NCBI GenBank assembly: GCA_934511165.1 | Contig: CAKSWA010000020.1 | Location: forward strand, 1 to 36,225 | DNA from: an uncultured Oscillospiraceae bacterium | GTDB taxonomy: Bacteria; Bacillota; Clostridia; Oscillospirales; Oscillospiraceae | Direction: 5' to 3' | Length of the DNA: 36,225 bases | In this document: piece by piece, positions 13,762 to 23,354 of the stretch | How the letters are laid out: each line of letters opens with the position of its first letter | How positions within the stretch are numbered: position 1 is the stretch's first letter | The notes under the pieces: generated by a model | Told to the model about the DNA's origin: nothing | The model's database searches: none | The model's input: the letters and a program-made list of their open reading frames with translations, nothing else | Position numbers and translations under genes: made by a program

Positions 13762-13821
13762 CTACGGCCTGGGGTGTAAAATCCGTCACCGCGCCGTTGT
13801 AAAATATTCGTAAAGCGTAAA
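13759..13821 (-). promoter_or_regulatory. Pho-type promoter of pstCAB
   Basis: On the minus strand, in the direction of transcription: TTTACG (13816-13821), TTTACG (13809-13814), TTTACA (13798-13803), TTTACA (13775-13780), then 10 nt and the -10 TAGAAT (13759-13764). There is no normal -35. The same four hexamers with the same 7, 11 and 23-nt steps and the same 10-nt distance to the -10 occur at 34526-34588 before the phoP-like gene. This fits activation by a PhoB/PhoP-type regulator that replaces the -35 contact. Confidence 0.85.
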
Positions 13822-13834
13822 ATTTCATTCATTG

Positions 13835-13919
13835 GCCTTTCTCTGACGAGAGAGGCTATTTTAAATTTGTAATATTCTGTCTATCTTACTTATTGGTAAT
13901 TACATTATTAACATATATC
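13835..13919. other. AT-rich spacer between pst and dnaA
   Basis: A small imperfect hairpin (13835-13856, GCCTTTCTCT / AGAGAGGC) is followed by about 60 nt of strongly AT-rich sequence up to the dnaA promoter. It contains no gene. Its position upstream of dnaA fits the upstream part of a bipartite origin, but only one DnaA box (13930-13938) is near. Confidence 0.4.
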
Positions 13920-13948
13920 TTTACACCATTGTGGAAAAGTGGTATAAT
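13920..13948 (+). promoter_or_regulatory. dnaA promoter with an embedded DnaA box
   Basis: TTTACA (13920-13925), a 17-nt spacer and consensus TATAAT (13943-13948), 59 nt before ATG 14008. The spacer carries TGTGGAAAA (13930-13938), the complement of the TTTTCCACA box repeated downstream of dnaA. DnaA bound here would block its own promoter. Confidence 0.85.
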
Positions 13949-14007
13949 TTTATAATGCTGATAATTATGCCTTCCGGCGCTTTACGGATCATAAGGAGAG
14001 AGAAAGA

Positions 14008-15318
14008 ATGAATTCCCTCAACGACATATGGAACAGCGTTCTTGCCGTTCTCGGGCAGAATCTGACCGCCACGGCGCTGAACACCTGGTTTGACGACTGT
14101 ACGCCGGTCGAGATCGTAAATAACCGGCTCGTCATTCACACCCCTACGGAGTTCAAGCGCGACATTATCCAGACCCGCTTCGCGCAGACGATCATCGATG
14201 CGCTCAGCGATCTTTTCTCCGCCGAGTTCAAGCTGACAATCCTCGCGGGGGACGAGCTGGACAGCTACATATCCGAAACGAAAACGGACGACACGCTTCC
14301 GGAGGTCGCGGGCTTCACGTTTGATAACTTCGTCGTGGGACCATCGAACAAATACGCCCACGCCGCGGCCATCGCCGTGGCGGAAAACCCCGGCAAGCTC
14401 TATAACCCGCTTTTCATTTACGGCAACTCCGGGCTCGGCAAAACGCACCTTCTTCTGGCTATCGGCAGCGCCATCCACGCGAAGAACCCGAAGGCGAAGA
14501 TCGTATACGTTAAGGGCGACGATTTTACGAACGATCTCGTCCACGCCATCCAGGTCGGCGGCGGCGAGGAGCTGCGCGCCAAATACCGCAGCGCCGATCT
14601 TCTCTTAATGGACGATATCCAGTTCATCGCCGGCAAGCAGCAGACGCAGGAGGAGTTCTTCCACACGTTCAACACGCTCTATGAGGCCGGAAAGCAGATC
14701 GTCGTCACGTCCGACCGGCCGCCGATGGAGATGAACAAGCTTGAAGACCGAATCCGCACGCGGCTCGAATGGGGTCTTATGGCGGACGTGCAGCCGCCCG
14801 ATTTGGAAACGCGCATGGCCATCACGCGAAACAAGGCCGCGCAGTTCGGCGTTGTGCTGCCGGACGATGTCGTAACGTTCATTGGCGAGACGGTCACATC
14901 GAACATCCGCCAGCTCGAGGGCGTTGTGAAAAAGCTCACCGCCTACCGCGATCTTCTGGAGGACGACATCACCGTTTCGAGCGTGCGCCGTGCGATCAAG
15001 GACGTGATCCGCGTCGGTACCTACGTCCCCACGCCGAACGTCATCATTGCGGAAACGGCGCGGTACTTCTCCGTTTCGGAAGAGGCGCTGCGCGGGCAGT
15101 CCCGCCAGAAGAACACCGCCACGGCGCGGCAGGTCGCCATGTATCTCTGCCGGAATCTCACAAACATGGCGCTCACCGACATCGGCGCGCAGTTTGAAGG
15201 ACGAAACCACGCTACGGTGCTTGCCTCCATCCGCAAGATTGAAGACATGATGCAGGCCAGCCAGGAGTTTGCCATGGTCATCCGCGACGTTACCTACAAC
15301 ATCAATTCCAAGGCATAA
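14008..15318 (+). CDS. dnaA: Chromosomal replication initiator DnaA
   Basis: A 436-residue AAA+ initiator. Domain I is residues 1-80 (LNTWFDDC region), domain II is very short (about 82-100), domain III has Walker A GNSGLGKTH (139-147), Walker B LLLMDDIQF (MDD at 201-203) and the sensor RIRTRLEWGL, and domain IV is the DNA-binding helix-turn-helix. In domain IV the family motif GGRDHTTV reads EGRNHATV (397-404): Asp to Asn at 400 and Thr to Ala at 402, in residues that in E. coli DnaA contact the box. AAGGAG lies 9 nt before ATG 14008. The gene is flanked by an autoregulatory box and the origin. Confidence 0.98.
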   Translation: MNSLNDIWNSVLAVLGQNLTATALNTWFDDCTPVEIVNNRLVIHTPTEFKRDIIQTRFAQTIIDALSDLFSAEFKLTILAGDELDSYISETKTDDTLPEVAGFTFDNFVVGPSNKYAHAAAIAVAENPGKLYNPLFIYGNSGLGKTHLLLAIGSAIHAKNPKAKIVYVKGDDFTNDLVHAIQVGGGEELRAKYRSADLLLMDDIQFIAGKQQTQEEFFHTFNTLYEAGKQIVVTSDRPPMEMNKLEDRIRTRLEWGLMADVQPPDLETRMAITRNKAAQFGVVLPDDVVTFIGETVTSNIRQLEGVVKKLTAYRDLLEDDITVSSVRRAIKDVIRVGTYVPTPNVIIAETARYFSVSEEALRGQSRQKNTATARQVAMYLCRNLTNMALTDIGAQFEGRNHATVLASIRKIEDMMQASQEFAMVIRDVTYNINSKA

Positions 15319-15540
15319 CGGCTAAGACAAAGTTTTCCACAAAATGTATGTGGAAAAACTGTTTATAAATGTTCAAAACTTTTCTGTTTCTCTCTGCTGT
15401 GGAAACTGTGGAAAAATTGGGGTCAAGTTTTCCACATCGAAAATCGTTGATTTTCAAGGCTTTTGCCGGGTTTTCCACAAGTTTTTGTTCTACTGATACT
15501 CGCTTCTGAAAATTATTCTATCTTTCTTTCTGAAAGAAAC
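15319..15540. other. Replication origin (oriC) with DnaA-box cluster
   Basis: The dnaA-dnaN gap holds boxes TTTTCCACA at 15333-15341, 15428-15436 and 15471-15479 and, on the other strand, at 15349-15357 and 15407-15415, plus GTTTCCACA (complement) at 15398-15406. All have T at the third position, where the textbook box is TTATCCACA. An AT-rich stretch (about 15353-15390, with GTTTATAAATG) between the boxes could be the unwinding element. Confidence 0.9.
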
Positions 15541-15552
15541 GGAGGAATTGCC

Positions 15553-16665
15553 ATGAAATTCACCTGTGAGAAATATCTGCTCAGTCTCGCCGTCGCCACG
15601 GCCGGCCGCGCCGCTGCCTCCAAAAGCCCGATTCCGGCGATGGAGGGGCTGCTCATCGAGGCCGGACACAACGTCCGCGTCACGGGCTACGATCTCAAAA
15701 AGGGCATTTATACGACGTTCGAGGCGGACGTTTCCGCGCCGGGCAGCGTGGTACTCAACGCCAAGCTCTTCGGCGACATCGTGCGCAAGCTGCCGGACGG
15801 CATCGTTTCCATCTGCTCGGACGAGAATAACGCGGTGAACATCGCCTGCGGCAACGCCGACTACAACATCTCCGGCACGGCGTCGGACGATTTTCCCGAT
15901 CTTCCGTCGCTCGATTATAGCAGCAATCTCTCCCTGCCGCAGGATACAATGGCGCGCATGATCGCCGAGACGAGCTTCGCCATCTCCACGAACGAGTCCC
16001 GCCCGGTGTACACCGGCGCGCTCATCGAGGTCGATAATAACATCATGACCATGGTGGCTGTGGACGGCTACCGCATGGCGCTCCGCCGCGAAGCGGTCGA
16101 AACCTGCGATGTGGAAAGCCTCAAATTCATCGTGCCGGGCGCGGCGCTCTCCGATCTCGAAAAGATCTGCATGAGCCCCGAGGATCCGGTGAAGATCGCC
16201 GTCGGCAGCAAGCACGTTTCGTTCTCCGTGGGCGATACGGTGCTCATCTCCCGCCGTCTGGAAGGCGAATTTCTGAACTTCCGCAAAACCGTTCCCGGCG
16301 ATTTTCCCATCCAGCTCAAGGCGCAGCGCGCCGATCTCATCCGCTGCACCGACCGCGTGAGCCTCATCATCGACGACCGCACGAAAAACCCGCTCCGGTG
16401 CGTGTTCGGGGAGAACCTGCTCACGATCACCTGCTCCACGCCGCTCGGCCGCGCCGAGGACTGCTGCCCGCTCGAGGGGGACGGCGGCGGAATGATCGTC
16501 GGCTTCAACAACAGCTATCTCATGGACGCCTTCAAGGCCGCGCCGGCGGACACGCTGCGCATCAACATTGTAAACGGCAGCGCTCCCTGCATCATCACGC
16601 CGGAGGACGGCGGCGACAGCTTCCTTTATATGATTCTGCCCGTGCGTCTGCGCGCGGAAAGCTGA
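15553..16665 (+). CDS. dnaN: DNA polymerase III sliding clamp, beta subunit
   Basis: A 370-residue protein with three repeated clamp domains that forms the ring processivity factor. Recognisable stretches are LLIEAGHNVRVTGYDLKKGI, FPDLPSL (domain 1/2 border), LIEVDNNIMTMVAVDGYRMAL and the near-universal C-terminal YMILPVRL. ATG 15553 has GGAGG at 15541-15545, 7 nt upstream. The N-terminus MKFTCEKYLLSLAVATAGRA matches the family. It follows oriC and overlaps recF by one base. The S4-domain gene usually found between dnaN and recF in Bacillus-type origins is missing. Confidence 0.97.
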   Translation: MKFTCEKYLLSLAVATAGRAAASKSPIPAMEGLLIEAGHNVRVTGYDLKKGIYTTFEADVSAPGSVVLNAKLFGDIVRKLPDGIVSICSDENNAVNIACGNADYNISGTASDDFPDLPSLDYSSNLSLPQDTMARMIAETSFAISTNESRPVYTGALIEVDNNIMTMVAVDGYRMALRREAVETCDVESLKFIVPGAALSDLEKICMSPEDPVKIAVGSKHVSFSVGDTVLISRRLEGEFLNFRKTVPGDFPIQLKAQRADLIRCTDRVSLIIDDRTKNPLRCVFGENLLTITCSTPLGRAEDCCPLEGDGGGMIVGFNNSYLMDAFKAAPADTLRINIVNGSAPCIITPEDGGDSFLYMILPVRLRAES

Positions 16666-17783
16666 TGCGCGTTGACGCGGTCCAGACGGAGAACTTCCGT
16701 CTGCTGCAGGGCGGGCGGTGCGAATTTTCGCCGGGCGTGAACGTCATTGCGGGCGCGAACGCGCAGGGGAAGACAACGCTTTTAGAGGCGGTATACATGC
16801 TCACCGGTGCAAAGAGCTTCCGCACGTACTATGATAAAGAGCTCATCGCCTTTGAAAAGGACGAGGCGGCGGTGCGCGGGGAGTATTTTGCGTCCGAGCG
16901 CGAACAGCGCATGGAGATACAGCTCCGCCGCGGCCGGACGCGCACAATGAAGCGCAACGGTGTGAAGCTCTCGGCGGGGGAGACGGAGCAGTGCCTGAAA
17001 GCCATCCTCTTTTCCCCGGACGATCTTGCCATGATCCGCGGCGCGGCCTCGCTCCGGCGGCGGATGCTCGATGCCGCCATTACGCAGCTTCGCCCCGGAT
17101 ACGGCGCGCTCATCGCCGAATACCGCCGCTTGCAGGAAAACAAAACGCGCATACTGCGCGACTGGCGGGAGAAGCTCTCGCTTCTCGATACGCTGGACGT
17201 ATTTTCGGACGGGATGTGCCTATGCTCGGCAAAAATCATCCGCTACCGCGCATCGTTCGCGCGTCGTCTCGCCGAGGCGGCGCAGAGCGTGCAGAGCGAA
17301 TTTTCCCGCGGCACCGAAAACCTTACGCTCACCTATACCACCGTTTCGACCGTGGAAGACCCGGCGGCGAATGAGAGGGAGATATACGAGGCCGTTTCCG
17401 AACGGCAGCGCCAGCTCCGCAGCGCGGAGATCGAGAGCTCTCTCTGTCTCGTAGGCGCGCATAAGGACGATCTTGTGATCGCCATCAACGGCGCGGACGC
17501 GCGAAGCTACGCTTCCCAGGGACAGACGCGCACGGCGGCGCTCTCCTTAAAGCTCGCCGAGCGGGAGATATTCCTTGCCGAGACCGGCGAGACGCCGGTG
17601 CTGCTGCTCGACGATGTTTTGTCTGAGCTTGACAGTGCCCGGCAGGAGTTTGTTTTGAACCGCATCGGCGGCGGACAGACGCTCGTGAGCTGCTGTGAGG
17701 CGGCGAGCGTCGAGCGCATGACGGGCGGGCGCGTACTTTATATGGACAAAGGACGGGTAAACGAAGCATGTACCTCCATTTAG
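16665..17783 (+). CDS. recF: DNA replication and repair protein RecF
   Basis: A 372-residue SMC-like ATPase that loads RecA at gaps with RecO and RecR. It has Walker A GANAQGKTT (about 28-36), the RecF fold start ENFRLLQGGRCEFSPGVNVI, the ABC-type signature YASQGQTRTAALSLKLAE, and Walker B VLLLDDVLSELD. The start ATG 16665 overlaps the dnaN stop (TGATG), which shows translational coupling and fixes the start. Length is normal. The 3' end overlaps remB by 16 nt. Confidence 0.96.
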   Translation: MRVDAVQTENFRLLQGGRCEFSPGVNVIAGANAQGKTTLLEAVYMLTGAKSFRTYYDKELIAFEKDEAAVRGEYFASEREQRMEIQLRRGRTRTMKRNGVKLSAGETEQCLKAILFSPDDLAMIRGAASLRRRMLDAAITQLRPGYGALIAEYRRLQENKTRILRDWREKLSLLDTLDVFSDGMCLCSAKIIRYRASFARRLAEAAQSVQSEFSRGTENLTLTYTTVSTVEDPAANEREIYEAVSERQRQLRSAEIESSLCLVGAHKDDLVIAINGADARSYASQGQTRTAALSLKLAEREIFLAETGETPVLLLDDVLSELDSARQEFVLNRIGGGQTLVSCCEAASVERMTGGRVLYMDKGRVNEACTSI

Positions 17784-18028
17784 GCGCGGAAACGGTCGTG
17801 CGGACCGACAGCATCGTCGCCGTGTGCGATCTCGATAATGCCAGCTCCTCGCACATTACGCGGGAAGCTCTCCGCGCCGCGGAGAAGGCGGGCAAGGTCG
17901 TGAACGTGGCGGACGATCTCCCCAAATCGTTCGTCGTCTGCCGGGAGGACGGAAAGACCCGGATCTATCTATCGCAGCTCAACACCGCGACGCTTTTGAA
18001 GCGCGCGGAGAATATATCCTTTGATTAA
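17768..18028 (+). CDS. remB: RemB-like protein (DUF370, YaaB family)
   Basis: An 86-residue protein of the DUF370 family. The start MYLHLGAETVVRTDSIVAVCDLDN and the later KSFVVCREDGKTRIYLSQLNTATLLKR follow the family pattern. In Bacillus subtilis the equivalent gene sits at the same place between recF and gyrB and is called an extracellular matrix regulator, related to the DNA-binding RemA. It overlaps the end of recF by 16 nt, with only a weak ribosome site, so coupling is likely. A role in biofilm control here is inference from the name-giving homologue. Confidence 0.9.
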   Translation: MYLHLGAETVVRTDSIVAVCDLDNASSSHITREALRAAEKAGKVVNVADDLPKSFVVCREDGKTRIYLSQLNTATLLKRAENISFD

Positions 18029-18046
18029 ACTCATGGAGGAACACCC

Positions 18047-19978
18047 ATGTCGGAAAATACACCAGTCAATCCCAATTCCTATGACGCCAGCCAAATCCAG
18101 GTTCTGGAGGGTCTGGAAGCGGTGCGTATGCGCCCGGGCATGTACATCGGCTCGACGAGCTCGAGCGGTTTGCATCACCTCGTATACGAGATCGTCGATA
18201 ACGCCATCGATGAAGCGCTTGCGGGCTTCTGCACGCATATCGAAGTCTCCATCGAAGACGGCGAGAGCATCTGCGTGACCGATAACGGCCGCGGCATCCC
18301 CGTGGACATTCAGGAGCAGACAGGCAAGCCCGCGCTCGAAGTTGTTTACACGGTGCTGCACGCGGGCGGCAAGTTCGGCGGCGGGGGCTATAAGGTCTCC
18401 GGCGGTCTGCACGGCGTCGGCGCGAGCGTCGTAAACGCGCTTTCGGACTGGCTCGAAGTGCGCGTATTCAAAAACGGCAGCATCTATGAGATGAAATTCT
18501 CCCGCGGCCATATTACGCAGGAGATGAAGATCGTCGGTAAGACCGACAGGCACGGCACGCAGGTGCGCTTCCATCCCGACCCGGAGATGTTTGACGACAC
18601 GGTCTATCATTATGACGTGCTCTTCAAGCGTATGCGTGAGCAGGCATTTCTGAACGCCGGCCTCACCATCATCATGGAGGACAAGCGCCCCGAGCAGGAG
18701 CAGCGCCAGGAGCTGTGCTACGAAGGCGGCATCCGTGAGTTCGTCACCGAGCTCAACCGCCACAAAACGCCGGTGCATGAGAACGTCATCTACATGTCCG
18801 GCGAGCGGGACACCTCCATGTGCGAGATCGCCATGCAGTGGAACGACGGCTACGACGAGCGCATTGAGTCGTTTGCAAATAACATTCTGACGCCCGAGGG
18901 CGGCATGCACGAGACGGGCTTCCGCGCTGCGCTCACGCGCGTTATCAATAACTACGGCAAATCGCGCAAAATTCTCAAGGATGAGGAAACGCTCTCCGGC
19001 GAGGACTGCCGCGAGGGACTGACCGCCGTTATCTCCGTCAAGCTCGAAAACCCGCAGTTTGAGGGCCAGACGAAGGCCAAGCTCGGCAACAGCGACATCC
19101 GCACGATGGTGGACAGCGTTGTGAGCGATAAGCTCGAGCAGTTCTTTGAGGAAAACCCCGCCGTCGCCAAGCAGATTTTGGAGAAGGGCATTTCCGCCTC
19201 CCGCGCGCGCGAGGCCGCGCGCAAAGCGCGCGACAGCGTCCGCCGCAAGACCGGGCTTGAATCCGGCCAGATGCCGGATAAGCTCCAGGACTGCAACGAG
19301 CGCGATCCGTCCCTCTGCGAAATTTACATCGTCGAGGGCGACAGCGCCGCGGGCAGCGCCATTCAGGGGCGCGACTCCCGCTTCCAGGCCATTCTCGCCA
19401 TGTGGGGCAAGATGCTCAACGTTGAGAAGGCGCGCGTCGATAAGATCTACGGCAACGACAAGCTCTATCCGCTGATCGTCGCGCTCGGCGCGGGCATCGG
19501 CAATGAGTTCAACATCGATAAGCTCCGCTATCACAAGATCGTCATCATGGCCGATGCCGATGTGGACGGCTCGCACATCCGGACGCTTTTGCTCACGTTC
19601 TTCTTCCGGTATATGCGGCCGCTCATCGAAAACGGCTATGTCTATTCCGCCGTGCCGCCGCTCTTCAAGCTCAGCCGTGGCAAGCAGCAGCGCGTGGCGT
19701 ATTCGGAACCGGAGCGGGATAGGATCTCCCGCGAGTTGCGCGGCGACAACCCGGACGCAAAGGTGGATATCTCCCGCTTCAAAGGTCTCGGCGAGATGGA
19801 CCCGCACGAGCTCTGGGAGACGACCATGGACCCAGAGCGCCGGACGCTCCGCCGTGTCACGCTCGAGGACGCGCAGCGCGCCGACGAGATATTCACCGTT
19901 CTCATGGGCGACGAGGTGGAGCCTCGCCGCGCGTGGATCGAAAACAAGGCGCGCTACGTCGTCAATCTGGACTATTAA
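18047..19978 (+). CDS. gyrB: DNA gyrase subunit B
   Basis: A 643-residue type IIA topoisomerase ATPase subunit. The GHKL ATPase shows VDNAIDEAL, TDNGRGIPVDI and GGLHGVGASVVNALS; the TOPRIM domain has catalytic Glu430 in EGDSA and DADVD (503-507); the tail ends with FKGLGEM and RYVVNLDY. Several positions differ from the common GyrB text: the usual LPGKLADC reads MPDKLQDC, EGDSAGGSAKQGR reads EGDSAAGSAIQGR, and ILPLRGKILNVEKA reads ILAMWGKMLNVEKA. These lie around the DNA- and quinolone-facing part of TOPRIM. Adjacent gyrA and the position next to the origin support gyrB rather than parE. GGAGG lies 7 nt upstream. Confidence 0.95.
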   Translation: MSENTPVNPNSYDASQIQVLEGLEAVRMRPGMYIGSTSSSGLHHLVYEIVDNAIDEALAGFCTHIEVSIEDGESICVTDNGRGIPVDIQEQTGKPALEVVYTVLHAGGKFGGGGYKVSGGLHGVGASVVNALSDWLEVRVFKNGSIYEMKFSRGHITQEMKIVGKTDRHGTQVRFHPDPEMFDDTVYHYDVLFKRMREQAFLNAGLTIIMEDKRPEQEQRQELCYEGGIREFVTELNRHKTPVHENVIYMSGERDTSMCEIAMQWNDGYDERIESFANNILTPEGGMHETGFRAALTRVINNYGKSRKILKDEETLSGEDCREGLTAVISVKLENPQFEGQTKAKLGNSDIRTMVDSVVSDKLEQFFEENPAVAKQILEKGISASRAREAARKARDSVRRKTGLESGQMPDKLQDCNERDPSLCEIYIVEGDSAAGSAIQGRDSRFQAILAMWGKMLNVEKARVDKIYGNDKLYPLIVALGAGIGNEFNIDKLRYHKIVIMADADVDGSHIRTLLLTFFFRYMRPLIENGYVYSAVPPLFKLSRGKQQRVAYSEPERDRISRELRGDNPDAKVDISRFKGLGEMDPHELWETTMDPERRTLRRVTLEDAQRADEIFTVLMGDEVEPRRAWIENKARYVVNLDY

Positions 19979-19990
19979 GGAGGCGGCATA

Positions 19991-22507
<2,517 letters not shown>

Positions 22508-22897
22508 ATGAATCTTCGTTCTCTTTTTGTCGTAATCGTGCTGATCATCGCGGCGGTCATAAAGGCCTCGGCCCGAAAGGCTGCGCGTCAGGGCGTTAAA
22601 ACCATTGGAAAAGAGCTCGAAAAGAACGGCGAGCGGATGGCGCAGGCGCAGGATGCGCCATTCCGTCCCGCTCCGCCGAAGAGCGCTGCACAGCGCTTTG
22701 CGGCTCCGCCGCGGCGGAATGCGCCGCCGCCGGACGTGCCGGATGCCGCGTGCGTCGTGTGCGACAATACCGGCGAGGATCATTTCGCCCACGATAAGGC
22801 GCAGCGCATCGCGCAGCTCGATGAGTTTCTCAAAAACGGCATCATCGACAAGGCCGAATACCGCACGCTGCGCGAACGATACGAGCGCGGGCTTTAA
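22508..22897 (+). CDS. Small membrane protein with C-terminal SHOCT-like domain
   Basis: A 129-residue protein that begins on the base after the gyrA stop. It has an N-terminal hydrophobic helix (about 5-20, LFVVIVLIIAAVI), a basic amphipathic stretch, a Pro/Arg-rich linker (about 50-78) and a C-terminal helix pair QLDEFLKNGIIDKAEYRTLRERY, the pattern of the short SHOCT domain often attached to membrane or oligomerising proteins. The centre has a CVVC pair. No function is known from sequence. Zero spacing suggests translation is coupled to gyrA. I find no visible separate promoter. Confidence 0.7.
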   Translation: MNLRSLFVVIVLIIAAVIKASARKAARQGVKTIGKELEKNGERMAQAQDAPFRPAPPKSAAQRFAAPPRRNAPPPDVPDAACVVCDNTGEDHFAHDKAQRIAQLDEFLKNGIIDKAEYRTLRERYERGL

Positions 22898-22919
22898 AAA
22901 TTCAATAACAGGAAGTGCT

Positions 22920-23354
22920 ATGAAAAACATCATTCTGTATACCGACGGCGCCTGCTCCGGCAATCCCGGCCCCGGCGGCTGGGCGTCCATCCTCCGCTAC
23001 GGCGACAACATCAAGGAGCTCTCCGGCGGCGAAAAGGACACGACGAACAACCGCATGGAGCTCACGGGCGTCATCGAGGGATTGAAAGCTCTCAAAGAGC
23101 CCTGCGCCGTGGAGCTTTATTCCGACAGCCAGTACATTGTGAACGCTTTGAATAACGGCTGGCTTCGCGACTGGAAGAAGCGCGGCTGGAAGCGGCGCGA
23201 CGGCGAGCTCAAAAACGCGGAGATGTGGCAGGAGCTGGATAGCCTTTTGCAGAAGCACCGCGTCACCGCCGTCTGGGTGCGCGGCCATGCCGACAACGAG
23301 TGGAACAACCGCTGCGACGCGCTCGCCGTTGCAGAGCGCGAAAAGCTCGCGTGA
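22920..23354 (+). CDS. rnhA: Ribonuclease HI
   Basis: A 144-residue RNase H1 that cuts RNA in RNA-DNA hybrids. The catalytic carboxylates are Asp9 (YTDGACSGNPGPGG), Glu47 (NNRMELTG), Asp69 (YSDSQYIVNA) and Asp133 (NNRCDALA), with the active-site loop His123 in VRGHADNEWN. The basic handle helix LRDWKKRGWKRRDG is present, as in E. coli. There is no N-terminal hybrid-binding domain. AGGAAG precedes ATG 22920 closely. It lies in the gyrase transcript, 22 nt after the SHOCT-like gene, and overlaps the ABC exporter. Confidence 0.96.
   Translation: MKNIILYTDGACSGNPGPGGWASILRYGDNIKELSGGEKDTTNNRMELTGVIEGLKALKEPCAVELYSDSQYIVNALNNGWLRDWKKRGWKRRDGELKNAEMWQELDSLLQKHRVTAVWVRGHADNEWNNRCDALAVAEREKLA

Noticed and set aside
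13722..13832. N-terminal extension of PstC from an ATG at 13832
   Set aside because: The stretch contains the four Pho hexamers and the -10 of the promoter, so it should not be transcribed; the usual PstC start is at 13721.
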